In this document: positions 37,400 through 49,317 of the stretch, piece after piece | Numbering within the stretch: position 1 is the stretch's first letter | How the letters are laid out: the number at the start of each line of letters is the position of its first letter | Source: Chiridota heheva | Lineage: Eukaryota; Echinodermata; Holothuroidea; Apodida; Chiridotidae | Assembly: GCA_020152595.1 (NCBI GenBank) | Contig: JAIGNY010002242.1 | Span: 324,501-388,500 of the forward strand | DNA: 64,000 bases | Direction: 5' to 3' | Program-made: the position numbers and the translations under genes | Notes under the pieces: generated by a model | The model's database searches: none | What the model saw: only the letters and a program-made list of their open reading frames with translations | What the model was told of the DNA's origin: nothing

Positions 37400-38530
37400 C
37401 AGGTTGCAACTTATCATTAAGTTTTATCGTTTGAAAATTTTCCGTAAGCTTTACATCAGATTAAATACCCAATCATTTTTATTTTTTTTGACTTCACAAG
37501 TAATGGTTATACATGGATGGGTATCTCAATCTTTGTATACCTGGACCCCTTCTCCACGGCCCATGCGGGTGGGGGTCCACTAATGCTTCTATGTAGACAG
37601 GAGACAACAAATATGTTTTACGGGCCTTGTCGTCTGCTGAGATGGGGCCCTTTTTCTGATTGTCTCCCCGATGTGGGAGCCCCTTTCATGGCCGTTTTGG
37701 TTGCTAAGATGGGCACCTCTTTCTTATCGCCATCCTTGAAGTCATCAGGTGCTAGGGGAGTGTTTTTTACAGGTGAAAAGCGGGATATGCCCAACACCCT
37801 CCCTCCATTTCAAAATCCGGCCATGCCTTGATGCAAGGGTTCCGTTCTTATTGACAATACACAGTTATACTGTTCTAAATATGTAGCAAAATAAGAAATT
37901 TTAAAGAGATAAATATACTTCTCTTCATTTTAAATAACTTCAATGCAAAGCAGCCCAAGTTTTCAATTTAATTCTGACTACAAACACATAGATCTGAGTA
38001 TACTAGATATATTTTTTTCATAATTTTAATTTGGAAGAAAACTTGGGCAGAAAGTTTTTGTTTTTTTGCTTCAGCTGTTTTTATTTTGGCTTCAGCTGTG
38101 GAAAAAAAAAAAAAAACAGAAACAAAAACTTTATTCAAATGTGCAGTATCATACACAGAGAGATGAAATACAGCAAAATAATCACAAAAGTTACACACAG
38201 AAAATAAATTTAGGCTTTTAATGTATATTTATCAAGGAAGGTAAAAGCAAGCAAGATCTATGAAAACTTTTCCTGTGTGCGCTTGTAAAGCTGACGCTAT
38301 CGATACGTGCCAGTCCAAAGTACAGCTTCTATTGTTATTGTAAGCAGCTTATTCCTGGTGTGTGTGCATGGAGAGAATATAACTGTTTTGGCTGTGAATA
38401 GGTACTCGGGGAATTGGGCATTGATGTGTGACCATTAAAGTCTTAGGTCATTTACTTGTTGAGAAAAAAAACCGGCCAATGCACGCCGATTAAATAATCG
38501 CCTGTTCCCTTACGACTATTGCTTGGTTTG
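37400..38530. other. Intronic stretch, nothing recognised
   Basis: Bases 37560-37830 are GC-richer and carry a 104-codon plus-strand ORF without any recognisable motif. They may belong to an unidentified interspersed repeat. Confidence 0.35.
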
Positions 38531-38539
38531 TGGACCTTA

Positions 38540-39225
38540 TTTACGCTTCTTGCTCATTTCCTTTAAATCCCTTTGCTTGCGTTTCTGCTGCTTTGCAGAT
38601 TTGTATGGCTTTAGATAGTGTTAGGTTGTTTTCTTGCAATAGTAGCTTCCTTGTATTATCATCGCTAATGCCTAACATAATCCTTAAGCGTAACAGGGAA
38701 TCATAAATGCATTAACAGAAATTACACGTCTGGGCTAAGGTGCGAATGCTTGCTAAGTATGAATAAAAAGACTCACCACTTCGTTGGTTCCTTTTGTTAA
38801 AAGAATAGCGCTCGTACGTTTCATTCAACTCGCCTATGGTGTATGCTGTTAATTCCTTGATATTAAGCCGAGGTCTTTGTTGTTCTCCCCAGTTTTAAAC
38901 TATTTTTTTTTATATATTTTCAATCCCTGTGGACCGATACAATGTAGAAACATTGCGGTTTGGTATTCCGCAGCATGCTCGTGTAGTCTGGCTATGATAG
39001 TGTAATTGTCCCATGCTTGTTTCCAAGAAATCCAGTCCTCAATTTTGCCATTGTTTACAACAATATTTGTCGGTGGTCTAAGGCTGCTTACCGGAGGTGG
39101 TCGCTTACGCTTTGTGAATCATTATCTGTCATTGTGCTAACGAAATTACGCTACTAATTATACTGTTTTCTTCAAAATGAAAGCTAATTTTTAAGAGCTC
39201 ACTGCTGCCACCATATATTGTTAAA
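38540..39225 (-). mobile_element. Ty3/gypsy LTR retrotransposon relic, gag region
   Basis: Minus-strand reading gives typical metazoan gypsy gag blocks. A W-x2-W-x3-W-x2-Y segment with FLHCIG lies at about 39050-38940. The YERYSFNKRNQ and GESFYSYL segments are at about 38825-38760. The LLRLRIMLGISDD and NLTLSKAIQIC segments are at about 38710-38600. At least one stop and a frameshift break it. No protease, RT or integrase was seen downstream, so it is a truncated fossil. Confidence 0.78.
39205..39222 (-). other. Candidate tRNA primer-binding site of the gypsy relic
   Basis: On the minus strand TGGTGGCAGCAGTGAGC directly follows a TTTAACA end and precedes gag by about 75 bases. TGG-starting sites of this wording are usual for gypsy elements. 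The exact tRNA was not determined. Confidence 0.45.
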
Positions 39226-39480
39226 CCGCTGACTTTACACAAGTGAATTACAATGACATTTCAACGTGAGATAATAACAATAACCTCTGACCTACGAGGT
39301 AGCGAACAAACATTAGGACGGTAAAATGCATTACTATCACTGAGACCAAATGGCCTGGGGGAGGAGTAAGCATGAGGAAATTGTTTATTATAAGAAACCC
39401 AATGAGGGTGACATGAGGGGTTCATGATGGGGGATAGTATCATTGAAGTTGGGATGTCATTTGGGAATTATACCATCCAA
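39226..39480 (-). repeat. Candidate 5' LTR of the gypsy relic
   Basis: This lies immediately upstream of the primer-site candidate on the minus strand. It contains an AATAAA and ends in ...TTTAACA. No second LTR was found in the window, so the outer limit is a guess. Confidence 0.35.
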
Positions 39481-39654
39481 GCAACGAATGATCAAAAGGG
39501 AGAGACTTGTTTAAAATATATACTGCAGTCACAATTTTTTGCATGTGACAGTTACAGCCTAGCTCTTGTCCAACTGTTGTAAAATATTCTGTTCAAACTT
39601 TTGTAAAAAAGTCCTGATTCTCCTATCCTTTATATACATAACAAAAGAGGAGGA

Positions 39655-39825
39655 AAATTTTAAGTCCAAAAGTAGTGTTTTAGTCAGAATATAGTCAGAA
39701 CATAATCAGATTATAATCAGAACAAAGAAGAATTTAGTCAAAAATTGTTTTAATCAGAAAATAGTAAGTTATTAGTCAGAATATAGTAAGAAATAAAAAA
39801 TCTGATTATAAATCAGTCAGAAATG
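39655..39825. repeat. AATCAGA-rich tract, copy 2
   Basis: Repeated AGTCAGAATATAGTCAGAA-like units with TAATCAGA, as in 25760-26270. It abuts the R1 repeats. Confidence 0.65.
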
Positions 39826-39829
39826 CATG

Positions 39830-40472
39830 ACTTGTTTCTATGGATTGGCTCCACCTAACATGAATAATGATGAAGACAACAATTCAACATTCTATGGAAT
39901 CCTGTATCATCCTTGTTTTTATCAACAGCATCATACCAAGTTTGATTTAAATCGGACTTGGGTTTGTGGAAATATGAGCACAAACAGAATTTCACAGTTA
40001 GTCTCATTAATATTTATGACATCAGCACCAAAAACAATGGGGATCATCTGTAGATTATATATAATATGCCTATATACCAATTATGGCATAAATCCACCTT
40101 AATGATCTCCCAGATATCATGTTTACAAGCTTGTTAACAGATCTTTACATTTTGCCCTGCCTACTAATTAATATTCATGATATCAGCACCAAAAACAAAA
40201 GGAATCATTAACAGACCACGACAAATCCATATACCAAGTATGATATAAATCCACCTCACTGTTTTGAAAAGATTGTGTTTACAAGCTTCTTAATATAATT
40301 TTACATTTAGCCCGCCTACTAATTTTTATTCATGACATCGGCACCACAAATACGGCTCCATCTACAAACAACAGCATATCCATATAGTACGTATGACATA
40401 AATCCACCACATGGTTCTTGAAACATTGCGTTTACAAACTTGTTATCAGAATTTTACATTTGGCCCGCCTAC
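39830..40472. repeat. R1 interspersed repeat, about 155-bp units in tandem
   Basis: Three to four units each start near CTACTAATTnnTATTCATGA and continue 'catcagcaccaaaaacaa', then 'ccatataccaagtatg', 'ataaatccacc' and 'tgtttacaagctt'. Unit starts are near 40003, 40157 and 40313. Other copies lie at 41511-41660, 43600-43780, 54100-54195 and 59912-60500. No coding content; the family type is unknown. Confidence 0.8.
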
Positions 40473-41510
40473 TAGAGCTGTGACCGTTTAGCGTGTACAC
40501 GCTACACGCTCGCAAATCTTGTAAACGTTTACTAAATACTTCATTGCGAGTAATCATTTTTCACACATCATAGTGGCTTGCCGTTGAAAATCAATATTCA
40601 TGATTCAAATCACACACACATTCGGCTGACAAAATTCCAATCAATGATGACTTTTTACAAACTGTAAACCCGATTAGCATAATCCTTTTTAAGTGTGCGA
40701 ATTACAAATGCGCAGTAATCACCAATGAATGGGGATATTATGCACTTTGATTTCGCCGAAATCTGAGTAATCCAACTTGTAAAATGCACCGCGAATGTGC
40801 AGCAGTAAACTGTGAAACTAACAATAGGCCTAACGTTAGGCCATAAGGCTTCAAATCCCACGCAATCAAGGCCCGTTTTATCGACAAAAAACACTTAAAT
40901 TGTGACAATCAGTACATTTACATGTAAATATTACCTGATGAGTCAAATAAATTTTGCAAGAAAGAAAAAATATTGCATAATAAATAAACAGAAAAAGGTT
41001 TGAACAAAGCTGAAATTCTGCATGCTTCGCAAAGATGGCAGCCATTTTTTCAAGAGAACTGATATTTCAGAACTTCCTAGTGGTGGTGGCGTAGTTTTTA
41101 AATGTTTTACGGCGAGGTATATCATAGGCCTTGGTATGCAAGATTTTCACAAAACTTTGAAAGCTGTAGCGAATAGGGGAAAAAAGTTACGCGATGTTGA
41201 GTTTAAATGACATTGAAAGGAAGTTATCTGTTTTTTCTAAACTGAATTTCCATGCATATTTTCCACAAAAATGATAATTTATACTGTAGAAGTAAGCTTT
41301 TTACGATTTCAAAAGCAAAACTCAGCGTTTATTTGGGCAATGCAGTCAGTACTTTTGCCATACTGGTTGCGCGATCATTTTACTTCGCCTCGTAGTTTTG
41401 GAGCAATTTTGGTGTATTTCCGAAAATTACGGTACTAAACTCGTGTACACGATACACGCTGGCTTTTTTTGGCGTGTACACGTTTACTAAAATCACTAAA
41501 CGTTCACAGC
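40473..41510. mobile_element. 1.04-kb terminal-inverted-repeat element inserted in R1
   Basis: The left end reads GAGCTGTGACCGTTTAGCG. The right end, reverse-complemented, reads GCTGTGAACGTTTAGTG. Both are followed inward by GTGTACACG-type and TAAACGTTTACTAAA-type motifs. R1 sequence stops at 40472 and resumes at 41511. The TAGAGCTGTG-like end recalls hAT elements, but no 8-bp target duplication or transposase was seen, so this is a nonautonomous or decayed element of uncertain superfamily. Confidence 0.6.
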
Positions 41511-41660
41511 ATGAAATCAGCACCAAAAACAATAGGGATCATCTACAGACCACAACACATCCATATACGAAGTATGACCACACTGTTCTTAAGATATCGT
41601 GTTTACAAGCTTCTGTCACAGACACATACATACATGCACAGACCCTTAGCTTTGCTGTTT
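41511..41660. repeat. R1 copy continuing after the inserted element
   Basis: 'gaaatcagcaccaaaaacaa' continues with the R1 order and ends in ACATACATACATGCACAGAC. It marks the right side of the split R1 array. Confidence 0.75.
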
Positions 41661-41779
41661 TACAGAGGCGGCCCTACCTGACCCTCTGTGGGCCCGCCCG
41701 CCCCTCTAGGGGTCTGCTGTGCCCCCCGGGGTCCACCCTGCCCCTCAAGCAAAAAAAATAAAAAATGTTTTTTTTTCTT

Positions 41780-43180
41780 TTTTTAAGTTAATAATCTTAA
41801 TTAACCTCACAAATGAAATACCTTACATGGAAACAGAACACAGAATGATAGCATAGTAAGCAATTGTCCTGTTTGGCTAATGAATGGTCCTTATCAATCA
41901 AAATAGTTTCATTCTGAGGTATGATTATAGCTAAAATCTTAGAGATTCTTTACCATGGGATTGAGCCCCTGGCTCCATGCCCAAAAGACGCAGTGCTTTG
42001 TGGGGGCATTAATGTGCCCCTCAACAAGACTAGCACCCTGCCCCTTTTTAAATCAAGCTAGGGGTCTGCATGCAAACATACATACATACATATACATACA
42101 TACATATACATACACACATACATACATACACATGCTAGCATAACTACATATGTTCGTTATGTTATTGCATCGGGACCCAAAAAAACCTAACGTATGTCAC
42201 ATACAGCAAGATCAGAAGCAATCTTATCAGTCTCACCTTCTTAAACCATCAAAGGCTGATAAACCTGTTTCAATTGGGTCATACACAGTTCAGAGTCTGA
42301 TAGGGTTTGAATGAGAGGGTTTGAATGCATCACTGGACTTTGGATAGAGCAGGGAGTTGGAATAGATATTGCAGTATGGTCAGAAGCGTCAACTCCATAA
42401 CGGATGACACACAATAACATTTTGTCACCTGTCTATGTGAGAGATTTACTATTTTACATACACAATATATCTGACAAGGAGCAAGAAACGAGTTGCTCAT
42501 GTGTACAAACGTTCAGTAGCAAACAGAAAGAGTTGACATTTTTTGTTAGTCTTTGAACTTTAGAACTTACTCTTATCATTTTCAAGTAATGGCAGATTAA
42601 AAGGAAATTACTACATATACTTCATTTTTGACATAAGAATGGGTAAACAGCTCAAAATCTGCATGGAATTTCTCTGCTAAAACTCAGGCACTGGAAATAA
42701 TAAAAACCAGAAACCAAACGGTTGCGTAGTTTGATGCCTTATGTTTTAAGAAGCTGTTTTAGTGCAGGTGGGATGATAATGTTATTTTGGGGACTCCTAT
42801 TAAATGTCACTCTTTACATTATAATTAACATCTGAGGATATTGAAAATCTGCTTAAATTCATTTTGTTAATCACTTAGCGCCCCTAGTGAGACCCCATTT
42901 GAATTCCAAGTCAGCATGTTTTATGCTTCCTCTCCAAACACAAAAATGTTGAATAGTTTAGTCATACAAAGCAGGTTTGAAAGCAATAGCAATTTTGAGC
43001 CCCAATTGTGCAAATGACTCTTTGATGCCAATTTTCCCACCATAGTTATCTGAATGAATAATTGATTGGTAGGTACTAATACACTATAAATATCTGAGTT
43101 TTAAACTGACAAGTTTTTACATTAAGTTTTAAATTGTAGATAGATATATTGGGTATTTTACATCCAGAATTCAAGAGTTC
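41780..43180. other. Intronic stretch with a (CATA)n microsatellite
   Basis: Bases 42074-42132 are an ACATACATAC microsatellite. The rest is AT-rich without a recognisable gene. Confidence 0.5.
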
Positions 43181-43184
43181 AGGT

Positions 43185-43295
43185 TATAGAGAGATAATCC
43201 ACCAGTGAAGAACTGATGGATGAGGACCCGCTGGGAATTCAAGCAGGGGCATCTAACTTGGTAATGTCATGAATGACCACTAGACCAAAGTATTT
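43185..43295 (-). repeat. SINE-like element, family S2 copy 3
   Basis: Blocks 'ccaccagtgaagaactgatgg', 'gaggacccgctgggaattca' and 'atgaccactagacc' correspond to those at 21195-21320. Confidence 0.45.
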
Positions 43296-43599
43296 GTTTC
43301 TTGTAAGCTTTTAGATACTTATACAAAGTCACTAATGATGACCCACCCATGCAACATCCTTTTCAACTGTTAGGATTGTTCAGTATTACAAAGGAATACA
43401 CTTCAAATGCAATTTAAAGGTGGCAAGCTTGCCACTGTGACCATTTATTAATTCATCTAGGATTTGTCCTGGGAGAACAATAATGCAATTATAGACAATA
43501 AACAAAGAAACAGGTTGATGAAAAGGTAGTAATTCACAACAGTATAAAAGAGATAAATTATATATTTTTAATTTCAATACTATTTAGATTAATTAAATA

Positions 43600-43780
43600 T
43601 GACATTTTAACAACATAAGCATGTGCACAAGCAATAGGGACCACCATAATGCATCTTTGTGCCAAATATGATATGGCATAGATGTATTGTTTAGGAGATA
43701 TCGTGTTTATAAGCAAAGTGTCACCGACCCACACATACATACATACACTCATACATACATCCATACATACAATTGGCAGA
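43600..43780. repeat. R1 copy ending in (CATA)n
   Basis: 'caatagggaccaccataatg', 'ccaaatatgatatggcata' and 'gagatatcgtgtttataagc' follow R1 order, then a CATACATACA microsatellite. Confidence 0.65.
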
Positions 43781-43789
43781 CGACTGCAT

Positions 43790-44845
43790 TACAGTAGGTT
43801 CCTGATACTGATAGTATCGGAACCCCAAAAATCTATAACTGCTAGAACTTGACAGGTTACATACTCAAAACCTTTTGGACTGAATTTGCTACACCCCACC
43901 CAAACATTACAAGAGGATAAACATAGGAAGTCATGCAGTCATTCACATGTACCACTAATAAGCATACAAATTTGCAAGCAGTATGCCTGAAATTTGTAAA
44001 ATGGTTAATTTCTAACCACTTTCAATGAAATTGATTTTGCTTCTTTTATGGTTTGAAGCAATTCAGCTACATGTACATTATGGTTTCTTCTACACTTCCA
44101 TTAACATTCACATTTTTGCTTTTCAATATTTCCTTAATATAATGCATATTTGAACTGCTTTAAAAATACAATATTATTCCAAACTGATACATATTCTAAA
44201 CTGATTTTAAAGAAATTAAGCTATTTTCACAGTTTTCAAGTTTTTCAAGCAATTAATCCATTCTTTGCCTCTACATACCCCCCAACTAATATATAGGTTA
44301 TACTGTAAATTGTAGCAATGATTCTTACAACAATCACTCATAACGGAATTGGTAAAAAATCCTTTGGAGAAAAAAACATTCCACACAAAAAGAAGATACA
44401 CTATCCCTTTTCAGATAACAAACAAATACTTAAGTAAGCAATTGCTGATATTCAGGAAGTGAACAATCGTTTCAGTTTCTAAATGCAACGAAACACTGTG
44501 AAACATTCTTACACATTTGTTGATGTGCATGCATTTCTTTGGATGAACATATCCTACCGCAAAGTGTGAATCTATTACAAAAACTTCCAGGTGGCACTGT
44601 ATTGGATGATACTTTCTATTAAGCATTTTCTGAAAGTAGTAACACTAGCACTGCATTATGTAAAGGGAAAGTTAGTTAGTAGTCAATGGTTAACAAGGAA
44701 AAGGAAATAACCAAAATAACTCAAAAAAGCACCATGTACATAAAGTACCATCTTTCAAAAAGGGTGTCTTTTTTGCAGTCATGTGAATTTAGAAACAACA
44801 CAGGGCTAATGATTGCTACTAGTGTCTTTAAAGATTAGGTAAGTG
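43790..44845. other. Intronic stretch, nothing recognised
   Basis: AT-rich sequence with short ORFs that have no recognisable features and no repeat structure I could see. Confidence 0.45.
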
Positions 44846-45239
44846 TTCAAATAATGTAAGTGTTGAATATGGCCATAAAGAAACTGAGATCTACGCCATA
44901 TCGGGTGAGTGAAGACTTTACAAAGCGGGTAAGGGACCTTCTTAAGAATTTGTCCCCATTTTTGAAGGAAGCTCATGATGTGGGCAAAAGAGCTTTTATC
45001 CGTTTTGATCAACTTGTCATAGATGGAGATATGTTTGCATGGGATGACACTCAGAAAACAATGAAGAAAACCAAATACAAATGTGGCCACGGCCCAGTCA
45101 AGTATTAAAGACATTTAAATCACAAAACAACATGTATTTCAACAAATCAGAGACTCATCACAGAATTGTTTCCCAGTATTTTTGTTACGGAAAGCATTGC
45201 CCCAAATTTTATCCCTCACCCTCCAAGGACACATCTTAA

Positions 45240-46020
45240 GTTAAACATTTTGTTGTGGAACGTATAGGGACTGTCCTCAAAGTAACGCAACCCTGATATA
45301 CAGAAATATGTTACCTATTTCGACAGTCTTTTATTCACGGAGACCTGGCTGGATAAACCTGATCAATGTAATTTGACTGATTATTTAGAGTTTTCTGTTT
45401 GCTGTAAGCGGTTGCCATCTGCAAAAAGATCATCTGGGGGCATAACCATATTGTACAAGGATAATGTAGAGCTTTTTTTTTATGGAAAATTTAATATCAG
45501 ACACGCATATTTGGATGCGCTTACCAGGTGATGGTTTGATATTGATGTGTGCAGTTTATATTCCCCCTGGTACTTCTAGTTATTCTGATGAGTCTGCATT
45601 TGAGGGTTTGGGACATGATATGGTGTCATTAAGTAGTTTACATCCAGGCTGCTCCTTTGTTTTGACCGGCGATTTTAACGCGAGGACAGCAGCGCTGCCA
45701 GATTACATCAAAGGGGATACCACGTATGTACCTGGCCCAATGACCGATGAAACTGAGGACTCTGGCAGATATTCAGTTGATTTTAAAGTAAATAATTATG
45801 GTAACCTATAATTGGACATTTGTAAATCTACTTCCGTTAGGATTTGTAATGGAAGGTTGCCACCAACTAGTGAAACTGGTGGTTTCACATTTGTTACTAA
45901 CAATGGCTGTAGCTTGATTGATTACGTAATTGCCTCTCATCAACTTTTAGAGAACAACGTGATTAGGGACCTTAAAATCGTGGATGTCAGCTATTCCGAT
46001 CATTTCCCTGCTGGCATTTA
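45240..46020 (+). pseudogene. LINE AP-endonuclease domain, broken
   Basis: Motifs in order: LLWNV (about 45246-45260), LLFTETWLDKPDQC (about 45327-45368), SGGITILYK, then GDFNAR (45668-45685), GCSLIDYVIAS (about 45908-45940) and SDH (45995-46003). The catalytic Glu, Asp/Asn and terminal His positions are all recognisable. Two stops near the start, a frameshift near 45480 and a stop at 45809 kill it. It would nick target DNA to prime reverse transcription. Confidence 0.8.
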
Positions 46021-46689
46021 ATTTAGTCACACATGTTGATAACTTGGAGGAGCACTGGGGAGCTGATGCTCCTTACTTTGAACTTATCAAAGCAAGTTTA
46101 TATTTTGCAAAAATAATAAAGATATTTATAATTTAAAATGGCAGTAACACAATGTCGTTGATTCTATTTCCAATCTGAGTGAAAATCTTAACTCTAGTAT
46201 TTATGATATTAATAATTTAGATCAATATTTAAACGAAATTGTTAACATAATTTCCATGGTTTATTAAGAAAGTTATGAAGAAAAGCAAGAATTATGAAAC
46301 TAACTTTAGTGATAATCGGTGGTTTGTTTCAGACTGTGGGATCCGAAAAAGATTGGTTGGCCTGGCACTACATGATTCCAAAAGTTCCAATACACCAGAA
46401 AGCCACTAAAATGATTGTGAAGTTAGGCATAGGTACCAGTCTAATTCGTTTAAAGAAGAATAAACACAGGAGGGGTAGGACTTATGACATAATCAATGCC
46501 GCTAAGCACAAAGACAGTCAAAAATTCTGGTCAATGTTCAAAGAAGCCAAATCTCATTATAACTCAATATCGGATGGTACCTGGTTTAGCTATTTCAAGA
46601 CGATGTTTGATGTTGATTTTAATGATGCTCATGTGTATGATAGTAATAATTCGCATCCTGTATCGATAATGAACACTAGTATCTTAAAT

Positions 46690-47490
46690 GAAGATCTTTA
46701 CTTAACTAAGTTTTCAATGCGGTTGACAATAATAAATGTGGTAAGGCCCGTGGAATTGATGGCATTTCCGCAAAAATTGTCAAAAATTTCCCTATTTCTC
46801 TCTTGAATTGCATTCATGCTTTGTTTCAAAAAGGTTTCAGATCCGGTATGCATCCTACGCAGTGGAACATAGGAATTATCAATCCTGTTTTTAAGAAAGG
46901 AAATCACGATGTACCTAGTAATAACAGACCCATTACCCTCATAAGTATTTTGAACAATATGTTTACACTAATTTTATCAAATAGATTACGAGCATGGTTA
47001 GAAGAGTTTGACATTTTTTCCCCAGCACAGGCTGGATTCAGAAAGAATTTTTCAAACCCTGACAATTGCTTTGTTCTATCCACTGCTACAAATAAAGCGT
47101 TGAGTGAAAAAGGAGGTAAACTATACACAGTCTTTATAGATTTTAAAAGTGCGTTTGATACTGTTAGTAGGGAATTACTTTTTCGTAAGCTTATGATTTG
47201 GGTATAGATGGTCGTTTTTTGAATACTGTTGTAGCAATGTATAGTAAATTAAAAGCCTTTGTTAAATGTAGTATTGGTCTATCCCCTGAACTTCGTTGTA
47301 CCAATGGGGTTCGACAGGGTTGCAATTTATCCCCTTTACTTTTCAATCTGTTTATTAATGATGTCGTACATTGCCTCAATGCATCTATATATGGGGGTAT
47401 AAATATTGATGGTATAAATATTGATGGTCTTAACATACGTTGTCTTCTTTACGCCGACGATCTTACTATATTTTCCAAAAGTGACTAAGG
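46690..47490 (+). pseudogene. LINE reverse transcriptase domain, broken
   Basis: Blocks: a GxDGIS-like finger block at about 46755-46770, then QWNIGIINPVFKKG (about 46860-46900), NNRPITLISI (about 46921-46950), AGFRKN, YTVFIDFKSAFDTVSREL (about 47122-47175), NGVRQGCNLSPLLFNLFIND (about 47302-47360) and the active site YADD (47450-47461). Frameshifts lie near 46750 and 47190, and a stop follows at 47486. The catalytic residues are intact although the frame is not. Confidence 0.85.
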
Positions 47491-47499
47491 TCTTGCTAA

Positions 47500-48505
47500 A
47501 CTATTAAAAGTATTTGATTTGTATTGTAAAAAGAACAAATTAGTTGTTGACCATGATAAATGTAAGGCTATGGTCTTTAGAAAAGGTGGTTACCTGGCTC
47601 GCAACGATAAATGGTATCTGAGTCGTAAACGTTTGGATGTAGTCAATATCTTATGAGTTATTTTATAGGTATCTTGGTATGGGTTTCACACCTAAAGGTG
47701 TTTGGTCTGCAGCTCAATGTAAGCTGAGTGCCTTAGCACTTAGAGCTGTCTTTAGCCCTAAAAAGATGTTTGCCGATACTTTGAATTTACCGATCAGCCA
47801 TTACCTTCAAATTTTTGATACCAAAGTCTTGCCTATCTTAAGTTATATGTCTGACATATGGAGTAGTTCTCCTCATAAAAGTACAATTAGTGTTTACAAT
47901 AACTTCCATAAATATGTCCTTGGTCTACCGTATAATGCAGTTAATACAATAGCTTTAGGAAAAGTTGGTAGAATAACTTTTGCTTGTCATACTTTTCATA
48001 AGGTAATTTTATTTTGGTTAAGACTTATTGCGCAAAGTGAAGATAGGTATACTAAGCGCTGTTTTAATGATCAAGTTATTCTTGCTGAGAGGGGACTGTC
48101 ATCATGGGGTTTGGAATTAGGAAATATCCTTCTCATCTTTAGATTCGATGCAGTTTGGATAAACCAAGGGGTGGGAGATGAAGCACTATTTGATAGCTGT
48201 TTTAAGCAAAGGGTTTTAAATGTTAACATGCAAGATTGGAAAAGTAATTTGTCTTCAATGGATAGTCTCCGTACATACAATATTATCAAAAAGGATTTCT
48301 TTGTTGAAAATTATATTTTGTATTTGAAGCAATATTATCTCCGCAAAACTATAGCTAAGTTTCAGTGCAGTGCATTGAATATTGAAGTAAACAACAGTGG
48401 TAAGGCCAGTGTTCCTCATGCACAAAGGTTTTGTTCTTTCTGTAACCTGCGGGTTATTGGCAACGAATTCCATCTAATGTTAGTTTGCCCTTTTTTTCAC
48501 TGACA
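47500..48505 (+). pseudogene. LINE post-RT region with C-terminal Cys/His finger
   Basis: A long open stretch (47679-48503) follows a broken segment (47500-47660). It contains the usual thumb-like region (YLGMGF..., VLPILSYMSDIWSS) and ends FCSFCNLRVIGNEFHLMLVC, a C-x2-C...H...C finger found at the C-terminus of many LINE ORF2 proteins. Confidence 0.75.
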
Positions 48506-48824
48506 CACGTAAACATTATATCCCGTGTAAGTATTGTCACAATCCTTGTATGGAGCTATTCTCCTCATTACTATTCTGATCCTAAACAGCTACTGTCCCG
48601 TATTGCACTGTTGATCTTTCATTCATTGAAACGTTGTGGGAATGTTGGGCAAGCAGTGAATGTTGTATGATGATTATTGTTCTGTTCCTTTTTTTGTAAT
48701 TATGATTGTAATTTGTTTTTTGTTTCCTCAGTCATTCAGATGTTGTATCTTATTGTGAAATTGTATTGTAACATGGGCCGGATGGCCTAGTTTACCGATG
48801 TAAATAAATGAAATGAATAGAAAT

Positions 48825-49150
48825 AATCATCGTTAATTTGATAATTCCACTCGATGGTTATTGATACCATCACATGCATGGAAAGTGCGTACTCCAAAAT
48901 AACACCCCTTCACATTTTGACAGAGTGCAGGGATCAACAAAAATTCAACTTGCCTGCCAAGCAGATATATATTAATTTGTGATTGTCCTGAAAGTATGTA
49001 AGGTTACCCATGTAATTTTTTCCATGCAATGCAAATTTTGCTGAAAACTTAAGTTGTCCTAAATATCATGGTTGCCAAGATAAGATTTCTGGTTGTCCTG
49101 AGCAGTTAGACGAATGATTTATTGAACCCCAGCTGAGTGCTTCTTTAATA
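48825..49150. other. Short stretch with dispersed TTGTCCTGA motifs
   Basis: ATTGTCCTGAAAG, GTTGTCCTAAA and GTTGTCCTGAG recur within about 130 bases (48980-49105). No gene was seen. Confidence 0.4.
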
Positions 49151-49151
49151 C

Positions 49152-49305
49152 TATAATAACTAGAATGGTAAATACCGTCATGGTTCGCATGCCCATGCCA
49201 AATGACAACCATATCATATGACCTGGCCTATCATAACTAAAACAGTAAATACCGTCATGGTTCGCATGCCCATGCAAATTGACACCCATATTATATGACC
49301 CCGCC
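49152..49305. repeat. 77-bp tandem duplication
   Basis: TAAATACCGTCATGGTTCGC occurs at 49169 and 49246. The surrounding 77 bases are also shared with small differences. Confidence 0.85.
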
Positions 49306-49317
49306 AATAATAAAAAT

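Larger units (their letters stand above)
44850..48822 (+). mobile_element. Decayed, nearly complete LINE with ORF1 end, endonuclease and RT
   Basis: The plus strand carries four parts in order. (1) ORF1 C-terminus, 44870-45115 (RVSEDFTKRVRDL...FLKEA...AFIRFDQLVIDG). (2) An AP-type endonuclease, 45240-46020. (3) Reverse transcriptase, about 46700-47490. (4) A post-RT region ending in a C-x2-C-x8-H-x4-C finger at 48430-48490. The 3' UTR ends in AAATAAATGAAATGAATAG near 48822, typical of CR1/L2-like elements. Stops and frameshifts break every part. It runs antisense to ELL in the large intron. The clade (CR1/L2/Crack-like) is inference. Confidence 0.85.
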
